Shown: piece after piece, positions 33,126 to 45,400 of the stretch
Layout: each line of letters opens with the position of its first letter
Numbering within the stretch: position 1 is the stretch's first letter
Source of the DNA: Aradus depressus
Lineage: Eukaryota; Arthropoda; Insecta; Hemiptera; Aradidae
Length of the DNA stretch: 64,000 nt
Direction of reading: 5' to 3'
Assembly (NCBI GenBank): GCA_963662175.1
Contig: OY759221.1
Coordinates: forward strand, 16,644,027 to 16,708,026
Notes under the pieces: model-generated
Told to the model about the DNA's origin: nothing
Database searches by the model: none
Seen by the model: the letters and a program-made list of their open reading frames with translations, nothing else
Translations under genes and position numbers: made by a program

Positions 33126-33436
33126 ATGACAATAATGGCACAGAAAGTGGAGTTAACTGACACTTGGATCAGAACAAGTAGTAGAGTAACTACTGGAAAA
33201 GAGGCAATTCATTCAGGACATTTTATGGTCTCGGATTTTGAGGCTGAAGCTCAGGATGATGAAGATGAACTGGCTGTACCCGTCCCTGAAGTTGCGGAAC
33301 CAAAGGCTGTGATACCTTGCAAATCTACATTAATTAAATCTAGAACAACTGTCAATACATGCAAATTTTCATGTAATCAACTTTCAATTGAAACATCACT
33401 TACAAAGCTTTTTCAGTGTATGTCTATTGCATACAG
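33126..33436 (+). CDS. Mondo: Mondo exon 1 (start codon, MCR I-II)
   Basis: Residues 1-104. The ATG at 33126 is followed by a second in-frame ATG at 33135; either could be used, and I chose the first. Residues 28-36 read IHSGHFMVS, the hallmark of Mondo conserved region I, followed by an acidic stretch. Residues 92-103 (LTKLFQCMSIAY) match the leucine-rich CRM1 export signal of ChREBP (LTRLFECLSLAY). The donor is ACAG|GTAAGT at 33437 and leaves two bases of a codon. The intron that follows is about 13.2 kb and full of mobile elements. Confidence 0.92.
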
Positions 33437-36400
33437 GTAAGTGATTAAGATATTCTTTATTTAATATTACATAAAATATAGTAAAACAGTACAGCATATA
33501 ATATACTAGTTTTCTTTCTTTTTGATAACGATTCATCTTTCATATATTTATCATCAGGAACATTACGCGTTTATTATAGTTATTGTTTTTTGTGGTTCAG
33601 CCTCAGGCTTCAATTACGAAGTCCCATCGCTTACTTCTTAAGGACTTTTCGTCGACTTGGTTGTCACGAGAGCCTGACTACAATGGAAGTCCTAAATTTC
33701 GTCCCAGGTTTAATTAGTGTAGAGTTCTTAAACGAACACCTGACATCGTACAAACTTTTTTTAACGTCCCATCTGAAGGACGACGTGCTCATATTTTCTT
33801 TACCCTGCATATGAAAAAAATCTAAGTTTCCCGTCGGAACTCACGGACCTAACCACTTACAAGCTTACCTTCGTACTCCCGGCGCTCCTATTACAGTTGT
33901 TAAATATTTTTTTTATTTATTCGATTTACTATAAATTTTATTTAATTTCCTTTTGAATAAGATGTCTAGATCTATTTTAGCGCAGCTAATATTCCATCTA
34001 TCTAAATCAGTTTATATCAGTTTTAGGTTTATCAGTTAACCAACCTAGGGAGATAAGATAAAATGTTTAAAAATTTAACTATTGCTTGTATCAGAAATTA
34101 TAATTATTATAATCTACTTATTGCTAGAATTAAAAAAAAAAAAAAATCAAACATTTGTTTATAAGTTATGTATTAGTTCATAATTTTTTATTTATTTATT
34201 GTTACGGAAAACAGTATATAAAGTATGGGCTATTGTCGTATTGCTATATTTTATTCTCTGTATTGGCAACTAACGTTGGTTATTGATTTATTTTTAGTGA
34301 TTGGTAAAAATAGTTTTTTTTTTTTTATTAATACTTTGAAGGGTCAAAATATGCAATTTCGTTTTAATTTTTCACAGTTGAATTTCAATTTTTTTTTTCT
34401 TTCTCTCTTTTAATGAGTTAGGAACACAGATTAGGATTGAGCATGCCGTCCTTCGGATAGGACATTAAGGAATGGTGCGATGTCAGGTACTCGTTAAAGA
34501 CAACCAACTTAATTTAGATAAGGGCATTAGGCAAAGTTCTTAAGGACTTATGTCAAGCAGAGCGAAGGACGAGCGCTCTGGTAGTAGGCGATATGATCTC
34601 GTAGTTAAAGCCCGGGCATGAGTCACAATAACAAAAAAACAGAGGAAAGTTGTTCTTATTTGTTTTACAGTCGATATTTATTATAGATTAACATTAGTGC
34701 TGTAACTGCGTTACCCAAATGAACATGTTCTAAAGACCGTTTCGTAAATATTCTGATCTGGATTTTCAGCTCCTCTTTTCCTGTATATATATTCTCGGAA
34801 ATCCTGGTTATTTTATGTAATCCCAGCGTATAATTATTAAAAATTACCATATTTAATTTGATTCCCTCCCTCATATCTCGCAATTTATTTAAGTTATATA
34901 ACTGAAACTTTGCACAAAGTTAGAGGATCATATGTAGACAGCCATAAATAGGTGGGGCAAAAATAATACGGTAAACAAAACATATTGAGTAAAAGAAATA
35001 CAAACCTTTAAGAAATAATCTTAGAATACTGTAATTTTGAATCGTGACAACTGCTACGCTATCCGACTGACGCCAAAATCGCATTGCGGTTATCAGAGGG
35101 AGAATCCAGTTGAGAAACGTAATTTTTATTTCATTTCAGTATACGCCAGCGTTACGTGAAATGACGTTATAATATGTCAGTTTTTTTTTATCTGGGAGAT
35201 GAAAAAACCTTGATCACGCCGTCCTTTGGATGGGACGTTAAGCGATGGTCCCGACCTCGTATGATGCCAGGTAGTCGTTAAAGACCTCTAGTGACGAAAG
35301 AGTGCTCTGGTAGTATGCGATATGACCTTCTAGTAAAGCCCGGGCATGAGCCACAAAAACTGTTATATTTAAGGTTTTTTTTTTGTTCTAAATTTACAAA
35401 TAGATATTTATAGGTAACTGTTTGAAAAATATATACAAAAAGCAAATGTGCTATGAGAAAAACAAATGGCAAAAAACAGCTGAATCGAAACTTTCAGGAT
35501 ATTTCTAAAATGTCTGATTTAAATATAGGACTATATGGCATCCAAAAATTTTGAGTTGGGGGCCCACGCAAAAGGAGGGAGTGAACTGAAACAATTTTTG
35601 TAAGAACAGTATTGAGGTTATGATATGTAGTTAGGTATTATGACTCATGCCCGGGCTTTAACTACGAGGTCATATCGCCTACTACCAGAGCGCTCTTTCG
35701 TCACTCTGGTGGACATGAGCCCGACTCTACTGTGGGAGTCCTAAATTTTGCCTACCCTAAATTTTTATTCACCTAGGGTAGGGGTCTTTAACGATTAACT
35801 AACATCGTACTGGCTCGGGACCATCGCTTAACGTCCCATCCGAAGGACGACGTGCTTAAGTTTATTTTACCTCCCAGATAAAATAAAGTAAGGAACCCAC
35901 GATCTTGAGCTCAGAAGGCAAGCACGCATACCACTGAGCTACCGGCGCCCTCTGATGATATGTATCTATCTGAACGATTTCATAACTTCCCTCATGTATA
36001 TAGGTGAGGAAATTATAGCCAAATTGAGTGGTGAAGTGACTACAGTACCAAGCAATCACGAGATTCCGCCGGCTATCTACCTAATATTACAGTAGCAAAC
36101 ACTACTGGATTGGATCACAGTGCAATGTCACTGTTGACTATTGTGTCCGGCTGCAACTGCAACTAATGCAATCCAACACTATCCCTTCCACACTACACTA
36201 ACCTCCAATTGACTAATCATGACTTTCCTTCTATATAAATAGTAATAACAATTTTTTTTTTTTGTCTTTTATTTATAAAGATGCAACTGTTGCTAGGGTG
36301 CAACAACCAGCATCTATGTTCGTAGGTATGGATACGTTGGCGTGAATGGAATGTGAGAGGAAGGCCACCCAGTGGTAGGTCCTCGGGACGAAAATTTATA

Positions 36401-39400
36401 TTAATTATTAGGACAAGGAAAAAAAAAAATAAAATAAAATAATAAAGAAAAAAAAAATATAAATAAAAAGGAATTGAAAGACAATTTTGATGGAATGGGT
36501 AAGAGAGATGATAAATGTAAAGGAAAATAATGTAAAAAAAATATTAAGGACGAATAGGATTTAAGGTGGCAGTAAGTCGCGGTTCCATCTTCTCTTTAAC
36601 CTTCGTGGGGGGTTTTGTGGTAAGTGTTGTGAAGATAAAGTACATATTTCTGGGTTTGTATGTGTGTAAAGTTTTCTAAAAAAAACGTATGTAAGTAGTT
36701 TGTATTGTGTCGGGTACTGTGTGTATCATAAGATCATTATGAAGTGTTCTGTTGCTTATGTATGGGGGACACTGTGTTATCAATCTGAGGGTTTTTGACT
36801 GAAACGCCTGAATTCGTTTGATGTTGGATGTTTTTGCTGAACCGTATATCTGTGATCCGTATAGTAATAACAATAACAGTATTTATTTCCATTAAACTAT
36901 AACATGGTAATAGGATACGTTATAAAAAGGTAATTAGGTATGTAAACAGTTATTAGTTGGACAAACATGTGATTGGTAATAACAACAATATATTATAATA
37001 AAAAATGTTGAGGCCGTTACAGGACTTCCGTATACCAACAACGCATCAATCATTTCATACTGGCGGTATATGAAATGATTTTGAGAAGGGGTAAAGAGAG
37101 TGATCTGTAAGCGTGGTGGGTCTATCAATAATTGTTAGTTATTGTGAGTCATATGGGGTCATATCGCCTACTGCCGGAGCGCTCTTTCGTCGATCTTGTA
37201 AACAACTGGCCTAACCAGGTTTAGTGAATTGAGGTAGGGGTCTTTAACGAGTACCTGGCTATAGTACAGGCTCCAACCATCGCTTACTATCCCATCCGAA
37301 GGTTAGCGTGCTTAAGGTTTTCCTCCCAGATAAAAAGCCAGGTTTTGAACCCGCGATCTTGAGCTCAGAAGGCAAGCACGCTACCTCTGAGCTACTGGCT
37401 CCCTCCTACCAATTATAAAAAAAAATATTTTATAATTCGTTGCTACGCAATACAATTTAAACATTATATTGAAATATTCCGTAGAGGTGCTATTACTTTT
37501 GTCGCATTGATCCTATCTCAAAACTGTAGCCAAATTAACGATTAGAAATTCAATAAGGAATATTTTTAGTAAGAAACAATTTTTCGATAGAACTAATAGT
37601 TTTTCGGATAAATCACGGAAAACTCTAAAAATGTGTTTGAAAATGACATTTCAGATCGGTTTTCAGCATGTATCCCGAAAACCAGACGACCTCGTGAATC
37701 GTAATTCCTATAAAATGTGACTTTCAGTTTTCTCTACAACATTTACTTTGAAAGATTTTAGATTAGGTCATAAATATAAGTAGGATCTTGTAAAATGTAC
37801 TTAGGCCCCGAAATATAGTAGTCTAATACTAAAAGCTAGTCTAATACTAGATCCAAGTAATTACGTATGACCTCTTCATTCCAAATTTCAGTATATATAT
37901 CAGTACCAGTCAAAAGTATTTGCCCACCTTTATTTTCTTAAAAAGTACATATTTTAACTGTTAGAACAACATTTTTTTGAACCGAAAAATAAATAATAAT
38001 ATGTTGATATAATATAATTTAAAGAGAAATAAAAAACAATTTAAAACTTAAACAGGTTATTTGTCGATATTGCAGCTATTTACAGCTCTACATATTCTAG
38101 TCATTCTTTTAATATGTTTCTTCAAATTTTCTGCAGACATTTTCTTCCATTCATCCTGTAAAATTCTCCAGAGATCCTGTTTGTTAGTTGTGGCTAACCT
38201 TCTCACATTCCTATCCAACTCATCCCATAAAAGCTCGATTGGGTTAAGTTCGGGAGACTGTGGTGGCGAAATCATTATGTTTATTTTTTCCTGTTGAACC
38301 GGATGTTCAAGAAAGCTCTTGCATAACTTAGAAGTTTTGGATCATTGTCCTGCATGAACACGAACATTTCTCCAATTATTCTTTCACCAGAAGGAATTGC
38401 ATTCTCCTCCAGGATTTTTATATATATATATATATATTTTTTTCGTGATTCCTTCTATTTTCTCGTAAGTCGCCTTCGTGATTCCTTCTATTTCTCTAAG
38501 TCGCCAACTCTGGTCCCACCAAAACACCCCCAAACCATTACAGAGTCACCACCAATCTTAATTGTAAGCACGATACAATAATTTTTGTGACGCTCACCTG
38601 ATTTTCTTAGGACAAATGTTCGCCATCGAGAACCAAAAACCTAAAATTAACTCGTCAGTCCATGGATAGGAATGTGAGAAGGTTAGCCTCAACTAACAAA
38701 CAGGATCTCTTGAGAATTTTACAGGATTAATGGAAGAAAATTTCTGCAGAAAAATTAGAGAAACATATTAAAAGAATATGCAGATGGTTAGGTTTTATGA
38801 TTCATGCCCGGGCTTTAACTACGAGGTCATATCGCCGACTACCACAGCGCTTTTTCGTCACTCTGTTGTACATGAGCCCGTCTCTACTGTGGGAGTCCTA
38901 AATTTTGCCTACCCTAAATATTTATTCACCTAGAGCAGGGGTCTTTAACGAGTACCTGACATCGTACAGGCTCGGGACCACCGCTTAACATCTCATTCGA
39001 TGGACGGCGTGCTTAAGTTTATTTACCTCCCAGATAAAATAAACTAAAGGCCTCGGTCGGATTACGAACCCACAATATGTAGAGCTGTAATAGCTGGCAT
39101 ATCAACAAAGCAGATGTTGTAAGTTTTAAATTGTTTTTTATTTTTATGTCTGTTTAAATTATAGGTTAGGTTAGGTTAGGTTTTATGACTCATGCCCGGG
39201 CTTTAACAACGAGGTCATATCGCCTACTACCAGAGCGCTCTTTCGTCACTCTGGTGGACATGAGCCCGACTCTACTGTGGGAGTCCTAAATTTTGCCTAC
39301 CCTAAATTTTTATTCATCTAGGATAGGGGTCTTTAACGAGTACCTGACATCGTACAGGCTCGGGACCATCGCTTAACGTCCCATCCCAAGGACGGCGTGC

Positions 39401-42400
39401 TTAAGTTTATTTTACCTCCCAGATAAAATAAACTAAGGGCCTCGGTCGGGCTACGAACCCACGACCTTGAGCTCAGAAGTCAAGCACGCATACCACTGAG
39501 CTACCGGCGCCCTCGTTTAAATTATATTATAATATAATATAATTTAAACTTGTAATTATAATTTAAATTTGTTGATATTATCAACATCTTATTATTATAA
39601 ATATTTATTTTTTCAAAAAATGTTCTAATTCTTAAAATATGTATATTTTAAGAAAATAAAGGTGGGCAAATACTTTTGACTGGTAGTGTATTTGTTTTAG
39701 TGAACTCGATATTCACACATAAGAGTACTAATTGGACTCTGGATATTTTCTATTATTTATTTATTTGTTTTATAATTATTCATCTAATACAAGATATATT
39801 CTAAAGTATAATTACGGATTTATCTAAATAAACTATCTTGACACACATATAAATTTGTACGATGTGCCCTATTACCATGATATGTTTCAACGGAAATAAA
39901 TATTAATTATAATTTTATGAAACTGATTTGCATAGGAATGAAGAAAGATTACAAGAATAAACTTGACACACATAAGGATAATTATTAATTATTACTTTCT
40001 TATCGACATTTTTGATAATATTTATGTTTAGAAAGTAATAAATTTGATATAGAAAATAGACATGGTTTAGATTGCATAAAATAATGATAGATTAAGAATA
40101 GTAAAAGATGCAGATGTATTTAGCTTTCTAAGTGAGAAAAAATGGTGGACGATCTATGTATCTCTCCAGCACGAATTAATTAAATATCTTTTCGCTCCTC
40201 CTCCAAAACCAGTCGACCGTTTGCGCTAATATTCAACAGTTGACTTACATTGGGCCTCCTAAATCCTTATACTAAATGTTGTGTAAGTAAATTATTTAAA
40301 TCGGAAGTTATTAGAGTTTTTGAATTGAGCCCTCGCCCCTGAACCTGGCCGGTGTCCCACAGGGTAGTTTCCTATGTCCCATCCTTTACAATACATATAC
40401 TGACGATATTCCTATCCTCAGACATTACTGACGACACAGCCTGATCCTGCTGTAGCCTCACTCATCCTTCAGGAGCACCTCATTGAAATAGAGAGGTGGG
40501 GCAACCTCTGGAGAATTAAGTTGGAACACACATACACGACTTAAACGAGAAGAACTGAATCGAAGATACGGACTGTTACGTCGACTATTTGAACAAAAAT
40601 CAAAACTGACTACTAACAACAAACTTACGATTTACAAGACCGTTATACGTCCAATTTGCACCTACGGACTCGAAGTTTGGGTGCAGCTAAACGATCCAAC
40701 ATCAATCCAAGGATTCCAGTCCAAACTGTCAACGCTCCTTTCTATGTCACCAATAAAGTCCTATACAGAGATCTCAATATTCCCACTGTCATTTAATTAA
40801 TCCAATCCCGATTCCAATAATTCCACAGAAACCTTTCTTCCAATTCAAATCCTCTCGCACAAGACCTTTCCTCTCATTTCCATCCTGACAATCCTCCCCG
40901 CCGTTTGAACAGGAGGTGGCCTCGCTATCATAAGGGAGTGTCAGCGCTGGCTGGCTTCTCCCATCAAATAATTTATGAACCATTCCCCCCTTCTTAATTT
41001 AAATATCAAGTAGCTAAGAGTCAGATGATTGTAGAAATGTTTTGCCAACTCACATTTAGAGAATACCATAATTTTCATTTGAAGTTTTAATTTGCCTTTA
41101 AGTTCTATGTATTTGTTTTTATTCACTTTAAATTATATTTTACATTTATATAATACATGAGTTCAGTTCTACCTATATAAATACCAACACTTTACTGTTA
41201 GCTTCACTTTATTAGATTTTATAAATATATATTTTCTTTTTTATTTTATATTTATTATTATCTTGTAAATATCTGTTTATTAGAATGTATAGAGAAACAA
41301 AACAAGGGATTCCCCGTCACTACCTAAAACCCCCCTCCATAACTTTACCTTCTACCCTGTCAACCATTTCTGTCAGTATATAAGTGACTCTTGATAACGC
41401 CTTACACGGCGAAACTAGTTGATTATTTGAGAATATATAGTGAATTTTGAGGAACGAATTGTCTATTTTAATTATCTATTTCTCCCATCAAATTACATAT
41501 TACTTTCTTTTTTGACCACATATTTGCTTATTATGTATGTATTTTGTATATAGATTGCAAATTTAAAAAAAAAAATCTTAGGACGATATTCCTTGGCTTC
41601 GTTTCTTCATATTTTTCAATTTTATATTTTTATTTTGAATTCTTCAATAATGGGGAGAACATTTCAGATTTTTTTTTTGTTCATCTTAGGACGGTAACCT
41701 CGGAGTATCGCAATAAAATTATAAAAATAGATAACAATTTTTATAGGGTCTAAAAACTTGTTTTTTGACATAAGTAGATAACATTTAAGATAAATACCAA
41801 ATATTTGTATGTCTACAATTAATATTTATTTGTTGAAATGAAATCTTGTAATCCTTAGTTCATACAAATGAATGTTAGTCAGTGCCGCTGCAATAAATTT
41901 TAATAATCAACTCCATTCACTATTTTTTTGTATATATAATATTTTCTAGCATCCTCAACCAATTTTTTTCAAAGCTCTGTATTGCTTAAGTGTATGCTTG
42001 AGATGGCCATTGATATCCATGCAATTTCGACTCCTCAAGTACGTTTTTGTGTTCCCTTTGAATCTCATTGACAGATTTGGTTGGAAATCAGTAGGTGTCT
42101 TACTCAGAGACTTTTCAATCCTCAAAATTTCATATCGATACATTTATTAGATTGGTAGTTATTATGGTTTTGAGTTGAGCTATGATCGTAGGGAAACTGT
42201 AAATTATTTTGAAAATTCAACACGATTGCATAACGTCTCATATATTCAACTGTGGAAGAAAAATATCAACAATATGTCAATATTATTGTTGACACAGTAT
42301 CTCCAGATAAAATAGACATACAATGGGTTATGAAAAAGTTCTAGGACTTTTTGGATTGCGAGCCAGCGGAGCGTCGGAGAGCGGTACGGTTGGCAGCATT

Positions 42401-45400
42401 AGTGGTTGTGACTCTAGATTCTCTACAACCTACATTGTTGTGAAGTAACAGACGTTTTTGTGAAACAAGTTTTTCGTATCGACACTTTTCAGACGTGTGA
42501 TGTCTTTTCTGAGTCGATCACGGTGTCATGAGTGGTACAAGAGGTTCAAAGAAGGCCGGACATCGTCAGAAAACAATCCACGTTCAGGACGCCCATCAAC
42601 TTCGACTGACGACGATCATGTTGCCAGAGTGAACGTTCTCTTGCGATCATATCGTCGACTAAGCATCCGTGAAATGGCAGAGGAATGCAGCATTTCATTT
42701 GGCTCATGTCTGTGAGGAGGAAGAGACCTGAGCTGTGGCGAAGTGGGGACTGGGTGCTGCATCATGACAACGCGCCTGTTCATTCTGCGTTGCTCATTTG
42801 CGAGTATTGCACAAAAAACGCCATGACCGTCATCCTCCAGCCCCCGTACTCACCAGACCTGGCCCCTGCGGATTTTTTCCTGTTTCCGAAACTCAAGATA
42901 CCCTTAAAATGGCAGAGATTTCACTCAACTGACGAAATTAAAGAAAAATCGTTGGAAGAGTTAAACAGCATTCCAGTAGATCAGTTCTCATGGTCCTTCC
43001 AGCAGTGGAAACGGCGGTGAAAAAAATGTATAGCTTCCCAAGGGGAGTACTTTGAAGGAGACAATGTCCAATAACTTTTTGATCACCCCTCGTATTGACA
43101 CGAAATTTTATATGTTAAATCATAAGCTCCTAAGTAAATCACGTATTGATCAGTCTCTCGCCGACTACCAAACTATCGTCAAACTAACTCGAACAAGACA
43201 TTGACCATGATTGATGATTTGTTTTTACTTAGCTTCCCAAATACACATCCATAACCTCCCCACCAAATAAAAATGAGAAAATTATATTTTTTGAAGTTTC
43301 AATCGAGAACGATCCAATGTGAAACATATTTTTAGATAACTTTCCCGCTCAAAAAAAAAAAAAAAAATTCAAATTTTTGAACGCTATACAATTGTATATT
43401 TAAAGTTAAATATCCTAGAGATATTTTGAAAAGTATTGCTCTCCCAGATATACCAAGTATGGTGGAAGATTGGTGAAAAATTCGGTGTTGAGTCTTCACC
43501 GGAAATATTGATTCCAAATTCATCCTAATATAAAAAATTTTAAAAAAATATTCTGTCAGCGTGTGTTTGTTTGAACATAATAAATCCCGATAGAATGAAT
43601 GTATCAACACAAGATTGTATTGGGTGAACCACTGAAGACATTTTTTTTTTTTTGATAATATTTTCAATTCTTTCAAAGTTCTCGTTATGGTGATACTATT
43701 AGAATTTTCCAACTTGACGGTAGATTTATATGGAACCCACACACAAGGGCATGGAACTTTAATTGGACCATTGTCAAAACTTACACTACAAAACAAACTA
43801 TTTATAAGACTATTACATGACCTATCTGGAAGATGGACTTGAATTCTGGGGCTCCGCCAAATATTTAAATATCATTTGAATTCAATCCTCCCAACATAAG
43901 TTGACGTGAAACAAACAGGGAATTTATTAGCTTGGCGATCTGTCCTTTAAGTTCATATTGCTCTTAATTTTACTTCTTCAGCTGTACGAAGTATAGAGGA
44001 TGTTATGTAATCATACAGAAATTTTATGTTGAGTTTTCACCGCATATTCATGTTAACCGACCCTGGATTCAAAGAATGAAAAAGAAAAGGGAACAGGGTG
44101 TAACAAGTCGAGAGGGCGATACTTAGGGATCTTATAGTAAACTTAATTCTGAACAAAAAAGTTCCTATAAACATAGGTCCGCAAATGCTTTGTTTAAAAG
44201 TTATAATAAAAAGACGCTAATACAACACTAACCACTTGAAAGTAAAGAGTAACTACAATAATTGTTCAAACCATCTTCCCTGTCGTACACATAATTGACG
44301 TCTCCGGGCAACTGAATTTATGGCTGTTAGTACCTCTTGTTCCTGTCCTCTCATTTCGTCACAAGCGCTCTGAATCCGTTCAACCAGTTCTTCCCTAGTG
44401 TTTACAGATTGCGAATAAACGTTAGTTTTTAACGCCCCCCAAACGTAAAAATCCATGGGCGTTAAGTCGGGACTTCTTGCAGGCCATCTTACTGGTCCAA
44501 AGCGTCCAATCTATCTCCTTGAATAATTTCTGTCCATCCAATCACGAATGACTCTGCCATTATGTGCTAGGCATCCATCCATTTGAAACCAACTACGTAC
44601 TCGCAGGTTCAATAGGATATCCTCGAGGATGTCCACTAGATCATTTTCCAATAGATTTAGCATTGCATCCGAATTGAATCGGGCAGGAAGAAATATTGGC
44701 GAAAATAGATAGCGGTGAACATTCGCTGCATTTTATGCAAAACTGATTCACAATAAATGAGATTAGTTGCATTGAAATAGAACCCAACATTCATAAACAT
44801 GAATGGTATTGAACTTTGAACCCTATTCAGACACTAAACCCTTATACCAATTGCAGGTATTTCTTTCTTTGTCCTGCAGTTTTTTGATTATAACTTTTAA
44901 ACAAAGCATTTGCGGACCTATGTTTATAGGAACTTTTTTGTTCAGAATTATGTTTACTATAAGATCCCTCAGTATCGCCCTCTCGACTTGTTACACCCTG
45001 TATATGTCTATGTCTGTGAACACGATTAATCCTGATAGAATAAATATATCAACATTAAATTTTTTGTGTGTTCAGAACCCCAAAAGGATGACACATACTA
45101 ACTTCCAGCCAAATGAGGCAAACGGAAGGGGAAGAGGGGGGGCTCCAATAACTGCCGTTGTAATGAATGTATTGGCAAGAAATTTCATATGTAAATTCAA
45201 AACACCATAAGGACAGCATCTATTAATTTTCCGCGAGATCGGCCAAAGGGAAGGAGATCAGCGGCCTCAAAAAACCTATTAACCGATGTATTGAATGTAT
45301 CCAAACAAATGTTGGTAATTTTAATCTACTATAACACTGAACCTTCCCTGAAAGTTTCATGAATATAGGTCTCATGCTGTGGGCGCCATGCTGAAACAAA

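Larger units (their letters stand above)
37899..39692. mobile_element. Tc1-like element with two inverted halves and nested SINEs
   Basis: Terminal inverted repeats start CAGTACCAGTCAAAAGTATT (37901) and, at the other end on the minus strand, CACTACCAGTCAAAAGTATT, with TTTGCCCACCTTTATTTTCTTA continuing in both. The left half holds the 3' end of a Tc1 transposase on the minus strand. The right half has the same segment on the plus strand, split by SINEs at 38787 and 39164. So two halves lie head to head, a foldback derivative. Confidence 0.85.

Noticed and set aside
39160..39182. Interstitial telomere sequence (GGTTA)n
   Set aside because: Only three to four units, and they are the tail of a SINE bounded by a target duplication, not a chromosome-end relic.
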